A stretch of 64,000 nucleotides of DNA, from positions 2,242,501 to 2,306,500 of the forward strand of contig CP016269.1 in assembly GCA_001880285.1 (NCBI GenBank), read 5' to 3'. This document shows, piece by piece, positions 8,329 to 16,661 of this stretch. The notes below the pieces were generated by a model. It was given only the letters and a program-made list of their open reading frames with translations. It was not told the DNA's origin and searched no databases. Positions within the stretch are counted from its first letter, which is position 1. Every line of letters begins with the position of its first letter. The position numbers and the translations under genes were made by a program. The stretch is from Flavobacteriaceae bacterium UJ101 (GTDB lineage: Bacteria; Bacteroidota; Bacteroidia; Flavobacteriales; UJ101).

Positions 8329-8793
8329 TTATTGTATCATTTTTTTGATTAAGACAATTTGACCTAAATGATAATAACTATGTTCAATCATGGCTTCTAT
8401 ATTACGTTGATAATGGCCGTATTTTTCATTTACAAACGTTTTTTTTAAGTTTTCTTCTGTGAGAGATTCTACTAATTCAGCTAATTTTTCTGAGTCTTTC
8501 CATAAAGCATTGGTTAAACTTTTCCAATCTTTCTGTGATTTAATAGGAGGTATGTCAAAGCTATATTGATCTTTAATAGTAAGTGGACCTCCTTCTAAAA
8601 CATCAAGAATACCTTTTACATAATAGTGTATATGAAAAGTAAGAGCGACTATAGTATTCAATGATTGAAATTTCCTGTTAGCCTGTTCCCAATTTATATT
8701 GGATAGCTGATCTTTATAATTGGTGTTGGCAATCCATGTTCCATTTAAAATGACTTCTCTAAATCGATTAGCTAATTGTTTTGATGCCTTCAT
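8329..8793 (-). CDS. DinB-like four-helix metalloprotein
   Basis: The 154-residue, mostly helical product has the DinB/YfiT superfamily pattern: a His in the second helix (ALTFHIHYYVKG) and a second His pair in the last helix (IEHSYYHLGQIVLIKK). These form the three-His metal site of the fold. Members include thiol-dependent transferases and damage-inducible proteins of unknown role; the substrate cannot be read from the sequence. It is divergent from the phosphatase gene at 8887. Confidence 0.8.
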   Translation of the reverse strand: MKASKQLANRFREVILNGTWIANTNYKDQLSNINWEQANRKFQSLNTIVALTFHIHYYVKGILDVLEGGPLTIKDQYSFDIPPIKSQKDWKSLTNALWKDSEKLAELVESLTEENLKKTFVNEKYGHYQRNIEAMIEHSYYHLGQIVLIKKMIQ

Positions 8794-8886
8794 TCGTTTA
8801 TATTTTCATTCGTAAAATACAAAAATTAGTTGTAATTTGCTTATGTGTGGAAAGTATAAGGTAGAATAATAAATAGAAACATTACA

Positions 8887-9369
8887 ATGAAACGAATTTA
8901 TTTTATACGTCATGGAAAATCATCATGGAAAGAAAATATAGAAGATTTTGATCGTCCATTGGCACCTAGAGGGGAAAAAGCAGCAGAATTGATAGGAGAA
9001 TATTTAAGTAAACATTATAGTAATCGAGTTATTGCAGCTTTTTCGAGTGCAGCCAATCGGGCGAAATCGACGTTGCAAATTGTAGCGAAACATTTTTCTT
9101 TTTCTTCAATAGAATTACAAGAAGAGTTGTATACATTTAATAATATGACGTTGCAATATCAGATTGCTCATTTAGAAAATGATTTAGAAGAGGTTGCATT
9201 GTTTGGACATAACCCTGCTTTTGAAATGTTAGTAAGTCAATTTACAGGAAAACGGTTTGAGAAATTTCCCACATGTGCGTTAGCTGTTGTTGAGTTTGAA
9301 GAAGTGGATTGGAAATTATGTCAAAAAGGAACATTAATAGATTATGTAGTTCCGAAAGAGTTAGGTTAG
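8887..9369 (+). CDS. SixA-type histidine phosphatase
   Basis: The 160-residue product belongs to the histidine phosphatase (phosphoglycerate mutase-like) superfamily: the N-terminal RHG motif at residues 8-10 carries the phospho-accepting His9, with a second catalytic His in LFGHNPAFE. The short form without inserts matches SixA, which dephosphorylates a phosphohistidine domain in E. coli; in Bacteroidota the target is unknown. The gene tail overlaps the tail of the small convergent gene at 9366-9545 by 4 bp. Confidence 0.88.
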   Translation: MKRIYFIRHGKSSWKENIEDFDRPLAPRGEKAAELIGEYLSKHYSNRVIAAFSSAANRAKSTLQIVAKHFSFSSIELQEELYTFNNMTLQYQIAHLENDLEEVALFGHNPAFEMLVSQFTGKRFEKFPTCALAVVEFEEVDWKLCQKGTLIDYVVPKELG

Positions 9370-9545
9370 TCTTTTCTAGAATTATCTTTTAAACTGATGT
9401 ACATAGCAATTATAAGTAGAATATTGGAGATAATACCTAAATAATTTTCATTCAATAGGTCATCGAAATCTAAATTTAGAAGATTGAGAATTAATAAAAC
9501 AAAACTTGCAGTAATAATTAGGTAATTAAAGTATCTCTTTTTCAT
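9366..9545 (-). CDS. Small two-helix membrane protein (59 residues)
   Basis: The frame from the ATG at 9543-9545 to the TAA at 9366-9368 encodes a basic start (MKKRYF), a hydrophobic helix (about residues 8-24), a short acidic turn (DFDDLLNEN) and a second helix (about 36-51). This is a good small membrane protein by composition. It is convergent with the phosphatase gene and lies just after the chromate transporter start-to-stop block in the opposite sense, 27 bp from it. No family recognised. Confidence 0.6.
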   Translation of the reverse strand: MKKRYFNYLIITASFVLLILNLLNLDFDDLLNENYLGIISNILLIIAMYISLKDNSRKD

Positions 9546-9572
9546 AAATTTTTAAATATTATAGTGAAAATA

Positions 9573-10691
9573 CTAAATAAAAGTCAAAATATATCCTAAA
9601 AAAGCACCTCCTAAGACAATAAAGGCACTATTGAGTTTTTTGAAGTAAAAGACGAAGATCAAGCTAATTAGTGCAATAGTGATGGTACGCCAATCAGTTA
9701 ATGTTTCTTTTCCCATTTCAATACAAACGGCTATGATAACGGCTACAGCTGCTATATTAACAGCATCTAAAAAAGCAGCTATGATTTTTGATTTCCTCAT
9801 TTTTGGGATTAAAGGGTTTAATAAAGCAACAAAAAGAAAAGAAGGAAGAAAAATTCCCAAAGTAGCTGCTATTGCTCCCCAAAAACCATTCATTTGCCAA
9901 CCAATAAAAGTTGCTGTTGATAAAACTGGGCCAGGTGTAAATTGTCCAACAGCAATGGCATCGATTAATTCTTGTCGTGTTAATAAACCTTCATTAACTA
10001 ATTCGGCATCCAGAAAAGCAAATAATACATAACCACTTCCATAAAGTAAAGCACCTACTTTAAAAAAAGACCATAATATCTTTAAGCTACTTATTGAAAG
10101 TGTAGTTTGAAGGAAAATCATAGGTGAAAAAGTATGAAGTGTACCGTTTTTTGTATTTTTTAAAAAATAGAGGATGATTCCTAAAAGACCTGTCCCAAAG
10201 AGTGCTATAATTTCGTGTATTTCTGCTAAACAGGCTAGAAGTGTTAAAGATCCTAGAATGCCCAGTTCTACGTTTTTTAAAGCCTTTTTCCCTAATCGAT
10301 ATACAGCGGAAAGAATAATAGCAATAACAGCAGGTTTAATACCATAAATAAATGGCTCAACATAAGGTAATTGCCCATATTTTTGATAGAGCCAGGCAAA
10401 AACCATTGTAATTAAAATAGCAGGAAATATAAAACAAGTACCCGCAACGATTAAGCCTTTCCAACCCGCTCTTTCGTGACCACAATGCATCGTCATTTCG
10501 GTAGAATTAGGTCCTGGTATAAGATTAGTTGCACCCATGAGGTCAAGAAAATGTTCAGAAGTCATCCATTTTCTTTTTTTGACCACTTCATCTTCCATCA
10601 TGGCAACATGAGCCGCAGGACCACCAAATGCGATACTTCCTAGTTTTAGAAAAAGTTGTGCAATTTCTTTTAAATCGTTTTTATGGGCCAT
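9573..10691 (-). CDS. chrA: Chromate transporter family protein (CHR, two-domain)
   Basis: The 372-residue membrane protein has the duplicated CHR fold. The first half has FGGPAAHVAMM and the signature LIPGPNSTEM; the second half repeats the pattern (GAIAVGQFTPGP-like, here AIAVGQFTPGPVLS). The long two-domain family exports chromate using the proton motive force in Proteobacteria. In Bacteroidota these genes are often not linked to known chromate determinants and the natural substrate may differ. The start at the ATG of MAHKND is preferred because it sits just before the first helix. No regulator lies beside it. Confidence 0.88.
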   Translation of the reverse strand: MAHKNDLKEIAQLFLKLGSIAFGGPAAHVAMMEDEVVKKRKWMTSEHFLDLMGATNLIPGPNSTEMTMHCGHERAGWKGLIVAGTCFIFPAILITMVFAWLYQKYGQLPYVEPFIYGIKPAVIAIILSAVYRLGKKALKNVELGILGSLTLLACLAEIHEIIALFGTGLLGIILYFLKNTKNGTLHTFSPMIFLQTTLSISSLKILWSFFKVGALLYGSGYVLFAFLDAELVNEGLLTRQELIDAIAVGQFTPGPVLSTATFIGWQMNGFWGAIAATLGIFLPSFLFVALLNPLIPKMRKSKIIAAFLDAVNIAAVAVIIAVCIEMGKETLTDWRTITIALISLIFVFYFKKLNSAFIVLGGAFLGYILTFI

Positions 10692-10828
10692 TTGTAAGTG
10701 TTTTAAAATGATTACAGCAAAGATTAAATTTACAATCTTTTTGATAAAAGAGAAAGGTCAAATTTTGTAATGATATAAAAAAGAAATATTGATATAAGGA
10801 TAGTGGGACAGAGAGTAAATATTTAATA

Positions 10829-11152
10829 TTATAATTCAGTTGAAGGATCCCAAAATAAGGTTTCAAAGTCTTGAATTTGATTGTTTATTACTTGAATACC
10901 TTCTTGTTTTAGAAGTTCTTCCATTGGGTTTAATCCAAAATGATGTTTTCCTGTTAGAATACCTTTTCGGTTTACCACTCTGTGTGCAGGAATAGAATCA
11001 TCTCCATGCGAAGCATTCATTGCCCAACCTACCATTCGTGCCGATCGAGGTGCAGCTAAGTATTTAGCTATTGCACCGTATGAAGTAACACGCCCTTTTG
11101 GGATGAGCCGAGCTACTTGATAAACTTGTTGGAAAAAGGAGTCATTTTTCAT
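10829..11152 (-). CDS. Alkyltransferase-like protein (ATL) of the MGMT family
   Basis: The 107-residue product is the C-terminal DNA-binding domain of the O6-alkylguanine-DNA methyltransferase family (IPKGRVTSYGAIAKYL, then the helix-turn-helix and RVVNRKG). The active-site motif PCHRV is replaced by PAHRV, so the alkyl-accepting Cys is absent. Such ATL proteins bind O6-alkylguanine, flip it and pass the lesion to nucleotide excision repair rather than repairing it themselves. The missing Cys is seen directly; the damage-sensor role is known for the family. Its ATG overlaps the trmB stop by 4 bp, so it is cotranscribed with trmB. Confidence 0.92.
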   Translation of the reverse strand: MKNDSFFQQVYQVARLIPKGRVTSYGAIAKYLAAPRSARMVGWAMNASHGDDSIPAHRVVNRKGILTGKHHFGLNPMEELLKQEGIQVINNQIQDFETLFWDPSTEL

Positions 11153-11838
11153 TCGTAATGTAATTTGAAATTTAAATAAGTAATGGCTTTTCCTTTTTCT
11201 AAATATTTTGATTCATAGTAGGTTTGAATTTCTTTTACATATTTAGGGATATGATTGTGTGTATTACTTGGATGGTAAACATCATGACTAGAGACCAATA
11301 CTTCATGTTCTTGAGCATAAATAATTCCATGTGTATAACCGTGTAAATATTCACTATCAGTTTTTAAATGGATGGAACCTTCTGGTTTTAAAATATGATG
11401 ATAACGTTTTAAGAAAATAGGATGTGTTAAACGATGCTTAGAACGTCTGTATTTAATTTGAGGGTCAGGGAAAGTAATCCAAATTTCAGAAACTTCATTT
11501 TCAGCGAAAAGTTGATCGATTAACTCAATTTGTGAACGTAAAAAACCAACATTTTGAATATTGTTTTCTAAAGCTTCTTTAGCGCCAAACCAAAAACGAG
11601 CTCCTTTAATATCAATTCCTATAAAGTTCTTATCAGGAAAAGCTTTGGCTAAGCCTACGCTGTATTCTCCTTTTCCACAACCCAATTCTAAAACGATAGG
11701 TTTTTCATTTTTAAAAAATGTTTTATTCCAATTCCCTTTTAATGAAAAAGTACCTTGGGTAACTTCTTCACGAGCAGGTTCTACTACATTTTTAAAATCT
11801 TTGTTTTGTGCAAATCGGAATAATTTTTTTTTCGCCAC
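11149..11838 (-). CDS. trmB: tRNA (guanine-N7-)-methyltransferase
   Basis: It methylates G46 in the variable loop of tRNAs with S-adenosylmethionine. The 229-residue product has the SAM motif LELGCGKGEYS, the second acidic motif FIGIDIKGAR, and the TrmB signature ITFPDPQIKYRRSKHRL with the tail residue set LKTDSEYL. It ends in a 4-bp overlap with the ATL gene. Cytoplasmic. Confidence 0.95.
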   Translation of the reverse strand: MAKKKLFRFAQNKDFKNVVEPAREEVTQGTFSLKGNWNKTFFKNEKPIVLELGCGKGEYSVGLAKAFPDKNFIGIDIKGARFWFGAKEALENNIQNVGFLRSQIELIDQLFAENEVSEIWITFPDPQIKYRRSKHRLTHPIFLKRYHHILKPEGSIHLKTDSEYLHGYTHGIIYAQEHEVLVSSHDVYHPSNTHNHIPKYVKEIQTYYESKYLEKGKAITYLNFKLHYE

Positions 11839-11914
11839 GTTTCTCTTTTTTTATTTAAACAAAGATAGTGATGAAGCATAAAATTACAATAAGTCGTAAG
11901 AATAATTTTAAAGA

Positions 11915-12931
11915 CTATATTTTTTTTAAATGGAAATAAAAGGTGGACCCTTCTCCTAGTTTACTTTCAACGTTGATTTTTTCTCCGTGGGCATCCAAAA
12001 TATGTTTTACTATGGACAAGCCGAGCCCAGAGCCTCCTTTTTTACGATTTCGACTTTTATCAACACGGTAAAAACGTTCGAATATACGTTGTTGATCTTC
12101 TTGAGAGATTCCTTGTCCGTTATCATGAACGGCAATTTGAATGTTTTGATTTTCGTTTTTAAATGAAACGGTAACTGTGGTGTTATCTTTATTGGAATGT
12201 TTAATGGCATTAACTACAAGATTCACCATAACTTGTTGAATACGTTCTAAATCACCTATAACTTTGATATTATTGTATTCTTCATCAAATTGTAAAGTTA
12301 TTCCTTGTTTTTGAGCCTTGATTTCTAATAAATCAAAAACTTCTTGAGTAACAGCTACAATATTAAAGGATTTGGGGGCAATTTGTATTTTCCCAGATTC
12401 CAGTTCAGAAATCATATCCAAATCTTTTACGATATAACCCAATCGATCTACCGATTTATTAATTCTATTCAGGTATTTATAACGAATTTTTTCATCTTCA
12501 ACACCTCCTTCGATTAAAGTTAAAAGAAATCCTTGAATAGAAAATAATGGGGTTTTTAACTCATGAGAAACATTTCCTAGAAATTCTCTTCGATAATTTT
12601 CACGTTCTGTTAAAACGTCAATTTCTTTTACTTTTTGCTGAGAAAGAAGAGTTACTTGCTCTGAAATTTCATCAATATATTCTGGTATAGAAGCTTCTTT
12701 ATAACGTTTTAAATTAAAAACATTATGGTATAGTTTTCGAATTTTTCGATCTACATTAGCCGTTTTTATAATGATGGTAATCCAAATTGTAAAAAAACTA
12801 ATAAGAAAAACGGCTATAGAAATAATAGGTTGGTAGCTGCCTAAGTAAAAAATGAGTAAAGAAACAAAAGCTGTAATGATACAAGATGTAATCACAGCAA
12901 TTGTTAAAGAAAAAGAATATTTTTTAAGCAT
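11915..12931 (-). CDS. Sensor histidine kinase, PhoR-like
   Basis: The 338-residue product has two N-terminal membrane helices (about 8-30 and 36-56) with almost no periplasmic loop, then a HisKA domain with His123 in FLGNVSHELKTPL and a HATPase domain with N box (NLVVNAIKHS), DNGQGI, and GGSGLGLSIV. The absence of a real periplasmic sensor domain matches the phosphate-sensing PhoR type, which listens to the Pst transporter through PhoU. The gene overlaps the response regulator gene by 8 bp. The assignment to phosphate is an inference from architecture. Confidence 0.88.
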   Translation of the reverse strand: MLKKYSFSLTIAVITSCIITAFVSLLIFYLGSYQPIISIAVFLISFFTIWITIIIKTANVDRKIRKLYHNVFNLKRYKEASIPEYIDEISEQVTLLSQQKVKEIDVLTERENYRREFLGNVSHELKTPLFSIQGFLLTLIEGGVEDEKIRYKYLNRINKSVDRLGYIVKDLDMISELESGKIQIAPKSFNIVAVTQEVFDLLEIKAQKQGITLQFDEEYNNIKVIGDLERIQQVMVNLVVNAIKHSNKDNTTVTVSFKNENQNIQIAVHDNGQGISQEDQQRIFERFYRVDKSRNRKKGGSGLGLSIVKHILDAHGEKINVESKLGEGSTFYFHLKKI

Positions 12932-13607
12932 TTAAAGCATTCATTTTATATCCAACACCTTTTACCGTGCTAAATCGATCATTACCAAATTTTTCTCGTA
13001 ATTTTCTAATATGAACGTCAATGGTTCTTCCTCCAACTACAACTTCATTTCCCCATACTTTTTCTAAAATTTCTTCTCGTTTGAAAACACGTTCTGGTTT
13101 AGAAGCTAATAAAGCCAATAGTTCAAACTCTTTTCTTGGTAATGAAAATTCTTCATCTCCAAAAGTGATTTTATACGTTTCTCTATTAATCGTAATATCT
13201 TGTGCAACGATTGTTTCATTTTGATTGTCGTCTTTTGAACGTCTTAACCATGCATTAATTTTACTAATTAATATTTTAGGTTTAATCGGTTTTGTTATAT
13301 AATCATCAGCACCTGCATCATAGCCTGCTAATTGTGAAAAATCTTCAGTACGAGCTGTTAGAAAAACTACTAAAGTGTTTTTTAAAGCTTCTACTTTTTT
13401 AATTTCTGCACAGGTTTCAATACCATCCATTTTTGGCATCATAACATCTAAAAGAATCAAGTCTGGCTTTTCGATTTTAGCTTTTTTCAATCCTTCTTCG
13501 CCGTTATGTGCTGTTACGACATGAAAGCCTTCTTTATTTAAATTATAGGATAAAAACTCTAAGATATCCGGTTCATCATCCACTAAAAGAATTTTTGATT
13601 TCTTCAT
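12924..13607 (-). CDS. Response regulator, OmpR/PhoB family
   Basis: The 227-residue product has a receiver domain with the acidic pair Asp10/Asp11, the phosphorylated Asp54 (LILLDVMMPKMDG), Thr and Lys switch residues (FLTAR, ITKPIKPK), and a C-terminal winged helix (RKEFELLALLASKPERVF, GGRTIDVHIRKLREKFG, GVGYKM). It is transcribed with the kinase and is divergent from the TonB receptor gene with 207 bp between the start codons, an arrangement in which it could control that receptor. PhoB or a related regulator is likely. Confidence 0.92.
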   Translation of the reverse strand: MKKSKILLVDDEPDILEFLSYNLNKEGFHVVTAHNGEEGLKKAKIEKPDLILLDVMMPKMDGIETCAEIKKVEALKNTLVVFLTARTEDFSQLAGYDAGADDYITKPIKPKILISKINAWLRRSKDDNQNETIVAQDITINRETYKITFGDEEFSLPRKEFELLALLASKPERVFKREEILEKVWGNEVVVGGRTIDVHIRKLREKFGNDRFSTVKGVGYKMNALNA

Positions 13608-13814
13608 TGATTTATTTGTTGTTTATAGTCGTAAATTTACATAATGATTATCTAAAAGTGTAAACTTAACGTTAAAAAAATTACGATAATTTTACATAGT
13701 AACAATAATTTAAACTTCGTAACATTTTCATTACATAAAAAACACAAAACAGTAATTTACGAATAACTTTAATTTTAATAAAATCTATGTTCTTTGTTAG
13801 TGAAAATAAACAAT
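13608..13814. promoter_or_regulatory. Divergent control region between the two-component genes and the TonB receptor
   Basis: This AT-rich gap must hold the promoters of both units. It contains the repeated pieces gtaac and ttac around 13720-13735 (cgtaacattttcattacat), a candidate regulator site with inverted gtaa/ttac arms. No clear TAnnTTTG promoter was found, which would fit an activator-dependent promoter. Confidence 0.4.
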
Positions 13815-16634
13815 ATGAAACAAAAGATTTTTGGATTAATTTTAATGATGTTTACAGGAGTAAATTTATACTCTCAAAGTATTGTTAAAGGAATAGTTAA
13901 AAATGAACTGGGCGAAACCCTAACAGATGTCGAGATCATTACAGACGATGGACAAGATTTTACCTTTACAGATGAAAATGGAGCTTACTCATTAGTTTTA
14001 GAAGAAGGAGTGTATACTTTGAAATTTGATGGAATAGATGGAGGAAAAGCATCAAAAGAAGTGGTACTTAAAAATGGAGAGGAATATGATTTGAATGTGA
14101 CCTTATCAAAAGAAGTAAATGAAACTTCAGATGGAAACTTAAATGAAGTTCAAATTGTAGGAAGAAAAATCCGAAAAGGATCCGAATCAGAAGCGTTAGT
14201 ATTACAGAAAAAAGCCGTAATGCTAAAGGAAGTCGTAAGCGCTCAGGAACTCTCTAGAAAAGGGGTGTCCGATGCAGCAGGCGCGGTATCAAAAATTGCT
14301 GGGGTTTCAAAACAGGAGGGAACCGGAGATGTATACGTTAGAGGATTGGGTGATCGTTATATGAATACGACATTGAATGGATTACCAATGCCTTCTAATG
14401 ATATTGAAAAGAAAAATATAGACTTAGATTTGTTCGCAACGGATGTAATTGAAAATGTTGCGGTATCTAAAACGTTTAGCTCTGAATTTTCAGCTGATTT
14501 TGGAGCAGGGAACGTAGATATTACATCAAAAAACTATACAGGAAATGCATTTATAAGCCCTTCTTTAGGTGTTGGAATTAACACTCGAGCGGTAGGGAAA
14601 GATTTTGTAAAGTCTGAAGGAACGGGTTTTTTTGGGTATTATGGACGTTATGATCATAATCCATTCGCTGTTGTAATTTCTCATGGAGTTGATCCAGAAG
14701 GAGGAGGAATTCCTGTGAATAGCTCTATAGCACTTTCTGGAGGTAATTCGTATAATTTAGGAGAAGAAGGGAAATTAAGTTTTTTTTTGACCGGATCATT
14801 TGGTAATTCTTATAAATATAGAGAAGGACAACAACAAAACTTTACAACGGTTCAAACGGTAAATTTCCCAGATGCAAAGGAGTATGAGTATTCAACAACT
14901 TCTACTTTAATGGGGAATTTAGTATATAAACTAAACGATAAGAATACCTTAAAGTATAACAGTATATTCATTAACAGTTCTAAAGATGAGGTTGGATATT
15001 ATGGTTATAAAGGGCAAGGTTTTTTTCGTGATTTAGATCGAGAAACAGGTTATTATCAACAGAATGTACAGTTTAACCAAGACATGATCATCGTAAACCA
15101 GTTATTAGGAGAACATGAATTAGGTGAAAAATGGAATGTAAACTGGGGGTTGGCTTATAATCATGTAAATTCTGATGAGCCAGATCGTAAACGTATTTCA
15201 ATTGAAAATTATGATTATGAATTAGATGATGATCCAACAACCAATGCATCATTTTGGACCAATAACTCTTTTGATAATCAACGTTTTTTTCAAAAAATCA
15301 AAGATGATGAATTAGCAGGGAATTTAAATTTGTCTTACGAGTTGTCTGATGCTATTAAATTAAAATTAGGTTATACAGGACGTCATAAAGAACGTGATTT
15401 TGAAAATATTCGCTATGGATATAAAAATTTTGATCCTAGCTTACAAACCGTTGATGATATTACGAATTTAAACGCTGTATTTAATTATCAAAATATTAAT
15501 GCAGGTTTAATAGAGACGGATGTCTTTAGACCTTTTTATCCAGAATTAACAGGTTTAACTACAACCAATGCACCAGGTTTGCCAGAAAACACCTACACAG
15601 GACAATTGGATGTACATGCGGGAGTCATAAGTTCTGAAATTAATTTAGGAGAAAAATGGTTGATTGTACCAGGCGTTCGAATTGAAAATGCTTCTCAGGA
15701 AATTGAGTATGATGTGATTAATTTAGGAAATAATGGCATAGGTAAAAATGAATTTGATGAAATGCTTTTTTTGCCCAATTTAAATATAAAGTATGCACTT
15801 ACGAAAGATCAAAACGTACGATTTGCAGCATCTAAAACGGCATCATTTGCAGAATTTAAAGAAGTTGCTCCTTATGTATACGAAGGTGTAACACAGCGTG
15901 TAGGTGGTAATCCAGATTTATTAGGACATCGTGAAGGAATTGAATATACCAATGTAGAAGATGTTGCCTATTCTGATATTTATAATATTGATTTAAAATA
16001 CGAATGGTTTTTAGGTAAGGGAGAACTTCTTTCTTTAGCTTCATTTTATAAACAAATTCATGATCCGGTGAATTTAGTAACAGCGAATGATGCAACCGGA
16101 ACAGAACGTTTTTTTAGAACAGGAGAACAGGCCACTATTTTTGGAGTAGAATTAGAAGTGAAAAAGAAAATTGCTCATTTAGGTTCTGGAAAATTATCAG
16201 GAGGATTGAATGCCGCGTATATGCATACAGAACAAGATTTATATGAAAATATTTCAGGTACATATAGTGTGAATTTTAATCGTACAGAAGAAGAATTACA
16301 GGGCGCATCCCCTTTTATTTTGAATGCAGATTTAAATTATGAAACTACTTGGGGAATTTTAAAACCTACGTTTACGGTTGTAATGAATTATTTTTCTGAT
16401 AGAATTTATTCATTAGGATCAGGACAGTTAGGTAACAAAATGGAAAAGGCTGTACCTACTTTAGATTTTGTAATGAGAAGTAAAATAGGTGAAAAAGCAG
16501 AAGTTAGTTTAAGAGCTTTAAATATATTAGATCCTTCAATTGAAATTTATCGAGAAGGAGAAAATGCTGATATAACCTTGTCAGAATATAAAAATGGAAT
16601 TGAAATAGGACTTGGTTTTAATTATAAATTTTAA
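13815..16634 (+). CDS. TonB-dependent outer-membrane receptor with carboxypeptidase-regulatory-like N-terminus
   Basis: I take the ATG at 13815 as the start because it opens a good signal peptide (MKQKIFGLILMMFTGVNLYS); the frame extends 21 bp further upstream only through a TTG. The 939-residue precursor has an Ig-like CarboxypepD_reg domain (about residues 22-100, SIVKGIVKNELGETLTDVEI), a plug domain (about 125-240, DVYVRGLGDRYMNTTLNGLP) and a 22-strand barrel ending in the terminal aromatic residue (GLGFNYKF). It is not of the SusC type. It is followed after 27 bp by a lipoprotein gene and faces a PhoB/PhoR-like pair, so uptake of a phosphorus compound under phosphate limitation is a reasonable inference, not shown by the sequence. 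Confidence 0.9.
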   Translation: MKQKIFGLILMMFTGVNLYSQSIVKGIVKNELGETLTDVEIITDDGQDFTFTDENGAYSLVLEEGVYTLKFDGIDGGKASKEVVLKNGEEYDLNVTLSKEVNETSDGNLNEVQIVGRKIRKGSESEALVLQKKAVMLKEVVSAQELSRKGVSDAAGAVSKIAGVSKQEGTGDVYVRGLGDRYMNTTLNGLPMPSNDIEKKNIDLDLFATDVIENVAVSKTFSSEFSADFGAGNVDITSKNYTGNAFISPSLGVGINTRAVGKDFVKSEGTGFFGYYGRYDHNPFAVVISHGVDPEGGGIPVNSSIALSGGNSYNLGEEGKLSFFLTGSFGNSYKYREGQQQNFTTVQTVNFPDAKEYEYSTTSTLMGNLVYKLNDKNTLKYNSIFINSSKDEVGYYGYKGQGFFRDLDRETGYYQQNVQFNQDMIIVNQLLGEHELGEKWNVNWGLAYNHVNSDEPDRKRISIENYDYELDDDPTTNASFWTNNSFDNQRFFQKIKDDELAGNLNLSYELSDAIKLKLGYTGRHKERDFENIRYGYKNFDPSLQTVDDITNLNAVFNYQNINAGLIETDVFRPFYPELTGLTTTNAPGLPENTYTGQLDVHAGVISSEINLGEKWLIVPGVRIENASQEIEYDVINLGNNGIGKNEFDEMLFLPNLNIKYALTKDQNVRFAASKTASFAEFKEVAPYVYEGVTQRVGGNPDLLGHREGIEYTNVEDVAYSDIYNIDLKYEWFLGKGELLSLASFYKQIHDPVNLVTANDATGTERFFRTGEQATIFGVELEVKKKIAHLGSGKLSGGLNAAYMHTEQDLYENISGTYSVNFNRTEEELQGASPFILNADLNYETTWGILKPTFTVVMNYFSDRIYSLGSGQLGNKMEKAVPTLDFVMRSKIGEKAEVSLRALNILDPSIEIYREGENADITLSEYKNGIEIGLGFNYKF

Positions 16635-16661
16635 GAAGAAAAAATAAACAATCAAAACAAA

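Noticed and set aside
9679-10032. A 117-codon frame antisense to the chromate transporter gene
   Set aside because: Its residues mirror the codons of the conserved membrane protein; no independent support.
10681-10866. A 61-codon frame between the chromate transporter and the ATL gene
   Set aside because: It overlaps the ATL coding sequence, is of low-complexity Phe/Tyr/Leu content, and has no start context.
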